From JANNBN01 sp031430595 (GTDB lineage Bacteria; Actinomycetota; Acidimicrobiia; Acidimicrobiales; JANYDT01): DNA of 64,000 nucleotides. Positions 1 through 7,823 of this stretch are shown one piece after another; position 1 is the first letter of the stretch; the number at the start of each line of letters is the position of its first letter. The notes beneath the pieces are model-generated. The model made no database searches, was not told the DNA's origin, and was given only the letters and a program-made list of their open reading frames with translations. Both the position numbers and the translations under genes were made by a program. The stretch is taken from assembly GCA_031430595.1 (NCBI GenBank), contig JANPBU010000024.1, positions 1-64,000 on the forward strand, written 5' to 3'.

Positions 1-28
1 GATTAATACGAATAGGGTCGGTCTCCAT

Positions 29-87
29 CGAGGCCTCCGGGTACTTGAGAGCGGGCTAGACACCAGCACTCTCACCCGGAGACCTCG
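29..87. other. Strong stem-loop near the window edge
   Basis: The arms at 29-51 and 69-87 pair almost fully. CGAGGCCTCCGGGT faces ACCCGGAGACCTCG, and GAGAG faces CTCTC after a four-base bulge, with a 17-base loop. No T-run follows, so it is not a textbook intrinsic terminator. It may be the 3' end of a transcript or structured RNA that begins outside the window. I see no gene or recognised RNA in the rest of 88-357. Confidence 0.5.
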
Positions 88-357
88 ACCACACGCGGAT
101 ACCCCCAAACCCACCCACCCCCGCCCAATCGCGAACAACCATTTATGGTCTGTGAGGGAAAGACGAATCTCTAACACACGTGACGGTCCGTTTCTGTCGT
201 CTCCCTTGCAAGGGTCGGTGCGTTCTAACGGTCGATGCATGATCCGGCATGATTGCCCGGTAGTACCAGGTGCCGTGGGTGGCGGTTGGTGCCCATCTTG
301 GCCGGTCGCCGAGCACCGTCCAACGCGAGGTCGAATCATGGAGGCTATTGGTCCCGG

Positions 358-363
358 TATTCT
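358..363 (+). promoter_or_regulatory. -10 element, likely leaderless start
   Basis: TATTCT lies six bases before the ATG at 370, and there is no Shine-Dalgarno sequence. This is the spacing expected when transcription begins at the start codon, which is common in actinobacteria. The same arrangement recurs at four other genes in this window. Confidence 0.45.
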
Positions 364-369
364 GCTGCG

Positions 370-564
370 ATGGCACGTATTGATGACATCAGGGCCCAAC
401 TTGTTCACTCGTCGGAAGAGTTGGCAGATTTGGCGTTGTCGCTACTCGGGCGTGCCGTCGATGTGTCCGAAGAGCATGAACGGGTCGAGCTAGCCAATCA
501 AGAACGGCGAGTTACCAAAGCGCGTAGGGCAGTGGAAAAAGCCATCAGCGTGTTGGGGAGTTAG
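370..564 (+). CDS. Small helical hypothetical protein
   Basis: A 64-residue protein beginning MARIDDIRAQL. It is rich in Glu, Arg and Ala and has no Cys, signal peptide or membrane segment, so a short helical hairpin is likely. The ATG at 370 was chosen because a -10-like TATTCT sits six bases upstream and because the Arg- and Trp-rich extension given by the upstream in-frame ATG at 253 does not look like protein. Its stop overlaps that of the converging gene at 561. Small proteins of this look (an EELADLA-like segment, then a basic RRAVEKA-like end) seem common in this lineage, but I know no function. Confidence 0.6.
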   Translation: MARIDDIRAQLVHSSEELADLALSLLGRAVDVSEEHERVELANQERRVTKARRAVEKAISVLGS

Positions 565-1307
565 CCAGCCGACCCGACGTGTGACCAAGACTCGATCACG
601 CTGACGTCACCGAAGCGTTCAAACCGAAGGTCTTCAACGAGGGAAAGCCGGGCCCACAAACCGAGTAGCAAGTCGGAGGCTGTCCCTCGCACGGCAGCAC
701 TGCCTTTGCCGTGACCATGCTCAACGTTCAGTAGACCGTTCGTTAGCCCGATCATCCATTCACCGTGGATATCGGTGGCGTGAAGATGCAGTGTTCCGCC
801 AAGATTTGCCGTGGGGTTGACGGCTGCGACGCGGTTGCGGGCAAGCGTGAGGAATTCGTCGATACCGTCAACCGCAAGCGGCGCAGCGATTGAGGTCGGG
901 TGCTGCATTCCAGCCGCCAAACAAGCATCGATTCGATGGATACTGGTCTCGTGGGCCATACGCCGAGGCCAGAATTCGACATGTTGAGGGCCGTCGGTGA
1001 AGTTCCATGCCGGGCTCGTTACTGAAGTGCTGTCAAGGGCTTCGATGAGCCGATCTGCACCGGCCGTCAACCATTTTCCCAGTTCAATAGCATCCTTCGG
1101 TATGACCTCAGTGCTCTTGGGTGGGCGCTCAATCAGGTTTTCGGCGACGACCCGGGTGGCCATCCGATGAACTGCTCCGACATGACCGGCCAACCTAAGA
1201 ACATCCCAACCCGGACACGAAAGAACCTGTTTTGAGGCGTGGGAAGTGACGAGTTCGGCAATGGTTGCCGTATCGGATCGGACGTAGTCGGTAAACGGCG
1301 AAAGCAT
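561..1307 (-). CDS. Maleylpyruvate isomerase-family (DinB-like) protein
   Basis: The 248-residue product has the layout of the actinobacterial TIGR03083 / mycothiol-dependent maleylpyruvate isomerase family. An N-terminal DinB-like four-helix bundle carries the segment CPGWDVLRLAGHVGAVHR, where the His is a usual metal ligand. Further His residues are in RRMAHETSIHRIDA, and a C-terminal SCP2-like domain runs from about residue 165. Family members bind a divalent metal, and the best-known ones use mycothiol as cofactor. The substrate here cannot be read from sequence. The gene is divergent from the Fn3 gene, with a pentanucleotide repeat between them. Confidence 0.75.
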   Translation of the reverse strand: MLSPFTDYVRSDTATIAELVTSHASKQVLSCPGWDVLRLAGHVGAVHRMATRVVAENLIERPPKSTEVIPKDAIELGKWLTAGADRLIEALDSTSVTSPAWNFTDGPQHVEFWPRRMAHETSIHRIDACLAAGMQHPTSIAAPLAVDGIDEFLTLARNRVAAVNPTANLGGTLHLHATDIHGEWMIGLTNGLLNVEHGHGKGSAAVRGTASDLLLGLWARLSLVEDLRFERFGDVSVIESWSHVGSAG

Positions 1308-1318
1308 GGCAACCCCTC

Positions 1319-1352
1319 GGTTCGGTCTGGTTCGGTTTGGTCTGGTCTGGTC
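1319..1352. repeat. GGTYY pentanucleotide tandem repeat
   Basis: Seven consecutive five-base units (GGTTC, GGTCT, GGTTC, GGTTT, GGTCT, GGTCT, and a final partial GGTC) fill the short gap between two divergent genes, whose starts are at 1307 and 1413. A change in copy number would alter promoter spacing. A related but shorter run, GGTTCGGTTC followed by GGCTGGGTCT, occurs at 25982-26001 before rpsA. Confidence 0.7.
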
Positions 1353-1412
1353 TTCACCACTTCATCACAACTTGCCTATCTGTCACGCATATTGATGCCG
1401 CAAGATCTGGGT

Positions 1413-2810
1413 ATGAACCGACTTCCCGTCAGGCGTCTGACTTCCGGACTCATTGGTGTTGCTGTGCTGCTCTCCGGTTGGGTAACGCCTGCCACGGCTC
1501 AAACAAGTTCAACGAGCTCAACCACCACTACCACCACAACGACCACGCTGCCTGCGACTACCAGCACCACCACGACGAGCACCACCACGACGACGCTGCC
1601 GGCGACAACAACGACGACCACGACGACACTGCCAGCGACGACGACTTCCACAACCACGCTTCCGCAACGGGTGCCTGGTGCGCCGACGAGTGTTGCAGCT
1701 TCGGTGAGCGGCACCGCCCAAATCACGGTGACATGGCAGCCGCCGGTCGCAAATGGGGGTCCGGTAATCACTGGCTACTCGATTGTGGAAGTTGCTATTC
1801 AGGGGTCGTCGTCTGTCACGTCTCCCGCAGTTTTGGTGAACGCCACCACGTTTAGCCGGGTATTCAACGACCGCCGCCCAGGGTTGTCCTATGCCTATTA
1901 CGTTCGAGCCCAAAATTCAGTTGGCGACGGAACGAATTCGCCCTATACGGCCCCAATCGTGGTGCCAGGCCCAACAACGACGTTGTCGCCTCCTCCTTCG
2001 GCCCCTACAAATCAGACGCTCACGTACCTTGGAAATGGCCAACTCCGTGTGACATGGACACCGCCCACAACCTCGCCGGTCCCGGTGGCTTCATATCGTC
2101 TTGTGACGGTCCCTTCACTGGGAACATTCAATGTTTCGCCGGCAACGCTTCAAATCACTATTAACGGGGCTCGGGCCGGCGTGGCCTACCTGGTTCAGAT
2201 TGCATCAGTCTCGTCGGCCGGTTCCGTGAGCCCATATTCGATCACCAATACCGTTGCCATCGCACTTCCGGCCACGGTCCCGCTGCCGCCCACGTCGGCC
2301 AAACCTCCGGTAACCGCTGCTCCTCCACCCCCTCCCCAGGCCCCTCCGCAGGGCGCAAAGCCCTTGCCTGTGCAGCCCCCGACGCCGCCCGGCAAGCCTA
2401 AGCCTTGCATCTCAAAACCTTGGCCCAAGTCGGTATACGGACGACCCTCAACCTTCACGACCGGCGCCCCTCAGGGCGTCTACATCTGGCACGACGGACG
2501 GTATTTTCAAATTCGGGTCTACAACCCCGGCCCGGGGCGAGCTGTGTTTACCGGCACCATTCGGGCCAACACCAAAGTCACGTTCTGGGCAACGGGAACT
2601 GACCGCGGTGACAGCCTCCGTCGGGGCCGTTCGTCAGCAAAGTTTGCGTTCGCGAGCGACTACGACATTGACGGTATTCGTATCTCCGCTTCGTGCGCGA
2701 CGGCGTTAACCTTTGACCTTCAGGTCAACGGGGTGCCAGTTGCTCCACAAAACATCTTCATCGGACCCTCAACGACATCGGGCGGTTCGGTGTTCTCCCT
2801 GGTTCGCTAA
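1413..2810 (+). CDS. Secreted Fn3 protein with Thr-rich stalk
   Basis: The 465-residue product starts with a signal peptide (MNRLPVRRLTSGLIGVAVLL, then a likely cleavage at ATA|Q near residue 29). A stalk of about 50 residues follows, made of Thr runs separated by LPATT. Next come two fibronectin type III-like domains (about 88-190 and 195-285), a Pro-rich linker (about 288-335) and an unfamiliar C-terminal domain with two Cys. No LPXTG anchor or C-terminal membrane helix is seen, so it is probably released or held non-covalently at the surface. The ATG at 1413 was chosen because it places the signal peptide at the N-terminus. Adhesion or matrix binding is only an inference from Fn3. Confidence 0.75.
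   Translation: MNRLPVRRLTSGLIGVAVLLSGWVTPATAQTSSTSSTTTTTTTTTLPATTSTTTTSTTTTTLPATTTTTTTTLPATTTSTTTLPQRVPGAPTSVAASVSGTAQITVTWQPPVANGGPVITGYSIVEVAIQGSSSVTSPAVLVNATTFSRVFNDRRPGLSYAYYVRAQNSVGDGTNSPYTAPIVVPGPTTTLSPPPSAPTNQTLTYLGNGQLRVTWTPPTTSPVPVASYRLVTVPSLGTFNVSPATLQITINGARAGVAYLVQIASVSSAGSVSPYSITNTVAIALPATVPLPPTSAKPPVTAAPPPPPQAPPQGAKPLPVQPPTPPGKPKPCISKPWPKSVYGRPSTFTTGAPQGVYIWHDGRYFQIRVYNPGPGRAVFTGTIRANTKVTFWATGTDRGDSLRRGRSSAKFAFASDYDIDGIRISASCATALTFDLQVNGVPVAPQNIFIGPSTTSGGSVFSLVR
1521..1668 (+). repeat. Low-complexity ACC/ACG coding repeat (Thr stalk)
   Basis: Imperfect trinucleotide repeats encode runs of Thr split by Leu-Pro-Ala-Thr-Thr. The repeat unit is roughly 12-16 codons and occurs about four times. 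Such tracts change length easily by slippage. ORFs seen here in other frames are by-products of the repeat. Confidence 0.8.
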
Positions 2811-2844
2811 CTGGCGCTGCTGCATAATTATGGTGAATACTCAC

Positions 2845-2874
2845 GTCTGTTCGTGCATCCATACACGAACAGAC
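2845..2874. promoter_or_regulatory. Perfect 11-bp inverted repeat before the reductase gene
   Basis: GTCTGTTCGTG and its exact complement CACGAACAGAC are separated by eight bases, 38 bp before the ATG at 2913. A -10-like CATAAT is at 2823-2828, so the repeat would lie just downstream of a transcription start. This is a typical place for a repressor operator. No T-run follows, which argues against a terminator for the upstream gene. Confidence 0.5.
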
Positions 2875-2912
2875 ACGCACAGACACTCACCGTGTAATGC
2901 AGGAGTTTGCTC

Positions 2913-3905
2913 ATGGCCTTTACCCCCGACGTCGACCGTTTCCGATTCTCCGCTGGCTTGGGTGGTGGGGTAGCTGGTAAGCGGGTACTCATCACTGGGT
3001 CAGGCAAAGACGGTGGCATCGGTCAGGCATTTGCGCTTGCGGCCGGTCTGAACGGAGCCGCCAGTGTCTGCGTGCACTTTCACCGTAGCTATAACGATGG
3101 GTTCGACCTCGTCAACGCGTTGCGGGCCCACGGGGTCGAGGCCTTCCCGCTACAAGCCGACGTGACCAACATGGGCGACCTGTGGGCCACCCGCAGTTAC
3201 GTGATCGAGCAAATGGGTGGCTTGCCACCAGACCTCGTCATTTGCAATTCCGGCCTCACCGAAAAGGGGTATTCGTTCGGGCGGGCTCTCAAAGAGGTCG
3301 ATGGTGAACCGGGCGGCGTCCGGCGGGCCAGGGTGCGTCAGCAATTCATTGACAACCTGGAAGAAAGTCGAATGGTGCTTGATACCAAGGTCGATGGGTT
3401 TCTTGCGATGACTCATCTTTGGGCTGGAGAGGCACTTCATGCGAAGACCAAGCTTCGGATTGTGTATGTATCGAGTCGACAGGCGATAGACCCTGGTTCA
3501 AGCGTTCCCGGGTACGCCATTTCGAACTGGGCGGTCTTGCAATTGCCGAAAGTTCTTTCGGTCAACCTCGGCAAATTCAGCGATCAGGTGTCTGCTCACA
3601 GTGTGATGTACCCATTTGTTCGAACCGGAATGACCGACGAATATGCGTCAAACGCCAAGGTGTTTGGACGGTGGCAACCTCGGATGCTGGAACCGCACGA
3701 AGCAGCTGAAGCCTTTTTGCAGTTGCTTGCTCAACCAGCCGAGGAAACAAATCACGGTTTGTATGAATTGATGGTGCAAGGGTCTGCCGAAGATACGTCG
3801 GTGCTCTGGAAGAAGGTTCGACTCGAACCAATCGAAGAAGATCAAGGTTGGAGCTCAGCCTCGCCGTTGCGATACTCCGCGCCTCCAGGTGCCCCAATGA
3901 ATTAG
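2913..3905 (+). CDS. SDR-fold ketoreductase with swapped Lys/Asn
   Basis: A 330-residue NAD(P)-dependent short-chain dehydrogenase fold. The nucleotide-binding loop is ITGSGKDGGIGQA near the N-terminus, and the active-site Ser is in YVSSRQ. The usual YxxxK is YAISN, so the catalytic Lys is replaced by Asn. A Lys occurs earlier, in DTKVDGF, where polyketide and type I fatty-acid synthase ketoreductase domains carry theirs. The protein therefore looks like a free-standing KR domain and not an ordinary FabG. AGGAG at 2901-2905 supports the ATG at 2913. The substrate is unknown, and no synthase gene is nearby. Confidence 0.7.
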   Translation: MAFTPDVDRFRFSAGLGGGVAGKRVLITGSGKDGGIGQAFALAAGLNGAASVCVHFHRSYNDGFDLVNALRAHGVEAFPLQADVTNMGDLWATRSYVIEQMGGLPPDLVICNSGLTEKGYSFGRALKEVDGEPGGVRRARVRQQFIDNLEESRMVLDTKVDGFLAMTHLWAGEALHAKTKLRIVYVSSRQAIDPGSSVPGYAISNWAVLQLPKVLSVNLGKFSDQVSAHSVMYPFVRTGMTDEYASNAKVFGRWQPRMLEPHEAAEAFLQLLAQPAEETNHGLYELMVQGSAEDTSVLWKKVRLEPIEEDQGWSSASPLRYSAPPGAPMN

Positions 3906-3941
3906 ATCAAGTCAGGTGGGTGTCGTGCCGAAAGATCGACC

Positions 3942-5981
3942 ATGGCAGATGGGAAGTTTGACTTTGTGCGTTTCGCGGGTAACGCACTTGATATCGCAAT
4001 CGTGATCGATTCCGATGGCGTGATAGTGGCGGCCTCTGACTCGGTCGTGCCGTTGCTGGGCTACGAGATTGTCGAAAATCTTGGCCGGAACGTCGTTGAG
4101 TTTGTACATCCCGACGACCTAGAACAAGCTTCAACGCTTCTGGCCATTGCCGAGGAAATCGCCGGTCAGACCCGAACCATCGACATTCGAATTCAGCATG
4201 CGCATGGTCACTGGATTCCGTTGGAAGTGCTTCCTCGAAATCTTCTCGCGCGTGATGGGATCATCATTCTTACGTGTCGCGACATGAGCGAGCGGTTACG
4301 TATTCAGGCGGAACGGCTCACCGAAGAACTTCGGTTTCGTGCCCTAGCGGTGTCGGTTCCGATCGCAATTTTCCGAATCTCCAATACCGGGGAATGCGAA
4401 TTTGTGAACGAACGATGGTCTGACCTCACCGGTCAGCAAAGTGCCGCTGCCATTGGCCCGGGTTGGCTGGATGTCATTGACCGCCACGATCAATTGAAAT
4501 TCCTTGCGATCGAAACGGGGACGGGCGATTCGGGAACCATGGACCTGTTGTTGCATGACCTCCGCGGCGGGCGACGAAATGCAATCGGTCGGTGGGCGGC
4601 ACTGTTTGCCCCGGACGGTTCTCGAACAGGCTTTGTGGGAACTATCGAAGACGTTACCGAACGCAAAACCTTGGAAGAACGCCTGTTGCATCAAGCCACC
4701 CATGACTCGCTGACCGGGTTGCCCAACCGGCTGATCCTGAACGAGCATCTGAACTACATGTTGGCGAAAGCTAAGCGCACTGGTGAACGCATCGGTGTGA
4801 TCTTTTGTGACTTGGACCATTTCAAAATTGTCAACGACAGCCTCGGCCACGAGACGGGTGATCTTCTTCTCAAAGCTGTCGCTCGACGAATGAGTTCCGC
4901 ACTTCGCGATACCGACATTGTTGGCCGATTTGGTGGTGATGAGTTTGTTGTCGTGGTGTCTGGCCCAACTGATGATTCAATTCGGTCAGCCGCTGACCGA
5001 CTGCGAGGCATCTTTGACACTCCCTTCGAAATAGGGCTTGGCCGTCCGTATGCTTCGACCGGAAGTATCGGCATAGCGCTCTCTGACCATCAATCCACAC
5101 CGGAAACTCTCATTCGCGATGCGGACGTTGCGATGTACCGGGCCAAGGAACGCGGTCGAGGCCGAGCAGAGGAATTTGATGAGCGCCTTCGTTCTCGCGC
5201 GCTCGACCGGCTCGCATTAATGAGTGACCTTCCGCTCGCGTTAGTCAACGATGAACTGGTGCTTTTATACCAGCCGATACTCTGCGCGCCTAACAATGAG
5301 TTGGCTTCAGTAGAGGCCCTCGTGCGATGGGACCATCCGACCCGAGGTCGACTTTCCCCTGATGCGTTTATCGCCCTCGCAGAAGAGACCGGCCTCATAT
5401 TGCCCATTGGCGACTGGGTTCTTGAGCATGCCTGTCGAGAACTCTTGTTGCTTGACACGGTCATGCTGAATGTCAATCTCTCGGCGCTTCAGGTAGCGGA
5501 TGAAGGCCTCGTTGATCGAGTTGCCGCATCGCTCATCAAGACAGGGTTTCCGGCTCAACGACTGATGCTCGAAATCACCGAATCCGTACTGATGAGCAAC
5601 GTCGATCTCACCGTCAAAACGCTGAACCGTTTGAAAGACTTGGGTGTTTCGATCGCTGTTGACGACTTTGGAACCGGGTACTCCTCGCTGAACTATCTGT
5701 CACGCTTCCCAATTGACTCGTTAAAGGTCGATCGGTCGTTCATTCAGGGTCTCGGGTTACCGACCGGCGGTGACAACGAAATAGTTCGAACGGTGATTGG
5801 GTTGGCGCACAGTCTGGGTTTACAGGCCACTGCTGAGGGGGTCGAAAATGTTTCGCAGCTTGCGACATTGCGGTCACTCGGATGCGACTTTGTTCAAGGC
5901 TTCTTGTTCGATGAACCGGTTTCATTGGATCGGCTCAGAGAGACGTGGATCAACTCAACGGCGGCGAGTCCGAATAGGTAG
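3942..5981 (+). CDS. PAS-PAS-GGDEF-EAL cyclic-di-GMP protein
   Basis: A 679-residue protein with two N-terminal PAS sensor domains (about 8-120 and 130-245), then a diguanylate cyclase domain and an EAL phosphodiesterase domain. GGDEF is intact at 331-335, with an RxxD product-inhibition site (RDTD, 322-325) exactly five residues before it. The EAL motif is intact at 458-460, and LEITESVL, AVDDFGTGYSSL and KVDRSFI keep the usual metal and catalytic residues. Both activities therefore look possible, with the PAS input deciding the balance. No membrane segments are seen, so it should be cytoplasmic. It follows the reductase gene by 36 bp. Confidence 0.93.
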   Translation: MADGKFDFVRFAGNALDIAIVIDSDGVIVAASDSVVPLLGYEIVENLGRNVVEFVHPDDLEQASTLLAIAEEIAGQTRTIDIRIQHAHGHWIPLEVLPRNLLARDGIIILTCRDMSERLRIQAERLTEELRFRALAVSVPIAIFRISNTGECEFVNERWSDLTGQQSAAAIGPGWLDVIDRHDQLKFLAIETGTGDSGTMDLLLHDLRGGRRNAIGRWAALFAPDGSRTGFVGTIEDVTERKTLEERLLHQATHDSLTGLPNRLILNEHLNYMLAKAKRTGERIGVIFCDLDHFKIVNDSLGHETGDLLLKAVARRMSSALRDTDIVGRFGGDEFVVVVSGPTDDSIRSAADRLRGIFDTPFEIGLGRPYASTGSIGIALSDHQSTPETLIRDADVAMYRAKERGRGRAEEFDERLRSRALDRLALMSDLPLALVNDELVLLYQPILCAPNNELASVEALVRWDHPTRGRLSPDAFIALAEETGLILPIGDWVLEHACRELLLLDTVMLNVNLSALQVADEGLVDRVAASLIKTGFPAQRLMLEITESVLMSNVDLTVKTLNRLKDLGVSIAVDDFGTGYSSLNYLSRFPIDSLKVDRSFIQGLGLPTGGDNEIVRTVIGLAHSLGLQATAEGVENVSQLATLRSLGCDFVQGFLFDEPVSLDRLRETWINSTAASPNR

Positions 5982-6005
5982 ATCTCGCAGGTAGGGTTGA
6001 AATTA

Positions 6006-6683
6006 ATGCCTGATGAATATGCTGCCCCAATTCCCCACGACGTTGAGTTCTTCTTCGATCCGATGTGCCCCTGGGCGTGGCTTACGTCTCGATGGGTTGT
6101 CGAAGTTGCTCGCCAAAAAGATCTCAGCGTCGACTGGCGCTTCATTTCTCTTCGGCTGTTGAACGGCAACAAAGATTACGCAATTGACTTTCCTCCCGGT
6201 TACGTCGAAGGTCACGGATCCGGGCTGAAATTGCTACGGGTGGCTGCAGCGATCCGGGCTTCCGAAGACCGTGCGCGCATGGGTGAGCTCTATACACAGT
6301 TTGGCGGAGACGTTCATGTGCGCGGCCGTCGACTTGAACTCACCGAAAACTTTGATGCTGGGTTTCCGGAGTATCTGAAGTCGGTGGGTATCGAGGATCA
6401 ATACATTTCTGCGGCCAACGACGATTCGTGGGATGTTGTGTTGCAAGCCGAAACTGACGAAGCATTGAGCCGAACCGGAAAAGATGTAGGCACACCTATT
6501 ATCTCGTTTATACGTGATTCGAAGACATATTCGTTCTTTGGTCCGGTAATCAGCCGGGTGCCGAAAGGCGAAGAAGCCCTTCGCCTCTGGGATGCAATTT
6601 GGGAGTTGGCCACGTTCGAGGGCCTCGCCGAGTTGAAGCGCACACTTCGTGAGCGCCCGCAACTCGAGTCAAGCCTCGACTAG
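6006..6683 (+). CDS. DsbA-fold protein like Rv2466c, CPWA active site
   Basis: A 225-residue thioredoxin/DsbA-fold protein that closely resembles mycobacterial Rv2466c, the mycothiol-dependent reductase. It shares FDPMCPWAWLTSRW, GEDVGTP-like (GKDVGTP), FFGPVISRVPKGEEA and the LWD segment. The active site is CPWA, whereas Rv2466c has CPWC. The single Cys is the only one in the protein, so any redox cycle must use a monothiol mechanism with a small thiol such as mycothiol. The ATG at 6006 follows a purine-rich AGGTAGGG. An in-frame TTG at 5997 would lie on top of that site and is less likely. Confidence 0.8.
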   Translation: MPDEYAAPIPHDVEFFFDPMCPWAWLTSRWVVEVARQKDLSVDWRFISLRLLNGNKDYAIDFPPGYVEGHGSGLKLLRVAAAIRASEDRARMGELYTQFGGDVHVRGRRLELTENFDAGFPEYLKSVGIEDQYISAANDDSWDVVLQAETDEALSRTGKDVGTPIISFIRDSKTYSFFGPVISRVPKGEEALRLWDAIWELATFEGLAELKRTLRERPQLESSLD

Positions 6684-6714
6684 TCGCAAGAGGTTCTGGG
6701 CTAGCTCGCACGAG

Positions 6715-7749
6715 TTAGCCCCGAACGAGGTCAGCCATGATCCGAAGTTGTTCGGGCGGGCCGGACAGCAGAAACGTCGTGAGACATGAGTCTTCCCAAC
6801 GGGTGAGTTCTTCTGCGATCTTTTCCTTCGGGCCAATGAGGGCCACTTCTTCCACCAGCGCCGTCGGAACCGCTGCATGCGCTGCAGTCTTGTCGCCCGC
6901 GAGGTACAGGTCTTGCACCTTGGTCGCGGCTTCCTCGTAACCCATTCGCGCAAACACATCAAAGTGGAAGTTTTGACCCTTGGCCCCCATACCACCCATA
7001 TAGAGGGCGAGGAATGGCCGTACCCAATCGGCTGCCCGTTCGACATCGTCATCAACAATCATCGTCAACGTCGCCGCCACTTCGAAACCGTCTAAGCCTT
7101 TACCATCGGTACGCTTAGCAAAGCCCTCAGCCAGGCAATCCCGGTACCACTGATCTTGGCTTGGGGAAAAAAACAACGGAAGCCAACCATCGCAAATTTC
7201 ACCTGCGAGCGCCACATTCTTTGGCCCTTCAGCTCCGAGGTAAATAGGAATGTCTTTGCGTAAAGGATGCACCGTACTTTTCAGCGCTTTTCCCAAGCCG
7301 GTTCCACCCGGGTACGGCAACACATACTGGTTTCCTTCAAAGGTCACCGGGGCTTCACGAGCCCAGATACTGCGAATAATCGAAATGTATTCGCGGGTGC
7401 GCTCCAATGGTTTGTTGTAGTTCTGGCCGTACCAACCTTCGACCACCTGGGGGCCGGAGGCACCGAGACCCAAAATGAAACGTCCGTTCGACAGATGGTC
7501 AAGCGTAAGCGCCGCCATAGCGGTGGCAGCCGGCGTTCGGGCTGACATCTGTACGATCCCCGTGCCAAGTTTCAGGTGATGAGTTTTCGCCCCCCACCAT
7601 GCCAATGGTGTGAGTGCGTCGGAGCCGTACGCCTCTGCTGTCCACATCGATTCGAATTCGAGTTCCTCAGCAACCGCCACCTGTTCAGTTATTCCTGCTG
7701 GTGGGCCAGCACTCCAGTAGCCGGTCTGCAATCCAAGTTTCAGTGTCAT
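6715..7749 (-). CDS. LLM-class F420-dependent oxidoreductase
   Basis: A 344-residue luciferase-like (TIM-barrel) monooxygenase fold. Typical family segments are LGLQTGYWSAG at the start, ALTPLAWWGAKT, LKLGTGIVQMSARTPA and LDHLSNGRFILGLGASGPQV. Actinobacterial members of this subgroup mostly use coenzyme F420 and act on a wide range of small organic substrates. The actual substrate is not predictable. It converges with the Rv2466c-like gene and is divergent from hisG, with 74 bp between the starts. Confidence 0.85.
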   Translation of the reverse strand: MTLKLGLQTGYWSAGPPAGITEQVAVAEELEFESMWTAEAYGSDALTPLAWWGAKTHHLKLGTGIVQMSARTPAATAMAALTLDHLSNGRFILGLGASGPQVVEGWYGQNYNKPLERTREYISIIRSIWAREAPVTFEGNQYVLPYPGGTGLGKALKSTVHPLRKDIPIYLGAEGPKNVALAGEICDGWLPLFFSPSQDQWYRDCLAEGFAKRTDGKGLDGFEVAATLTMIVDDDVERAADWVRPFLALYMGGMGAKGQNFHFDVFARMGYEEAATKVQDLYLAGDKTAAHAAVPTALVEEVALIGPKEKIAEELTRWEDSCLTTFLLSGPPEQLRIMADLVRG

Positions 7750-7823
7750 GTGAGATCTTTCCGAGGGTAGGCGTTGCGAATCGATATCTGACCGTAGCCT
7801 GAACCTCGTAGGCTGATGAAGTC

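Noticed and set aside
250..345. Possible tRNA or riboswitch in the first gene-poor stretch
   Set aside because: GGTCGAATC resembles a T-arm, but no acceptor or anticodon stem can be built. No known riboswitch core was recognised.
1499..1913. Long minus-strand and alternate-frame ORFs over the Thr-rich stalk
   Set aside because: They are by-products of ACC/ACG repeats that read open in several frames (Val-, Arg- or His-rich). Only the + frame has a signal peptide and real domains.
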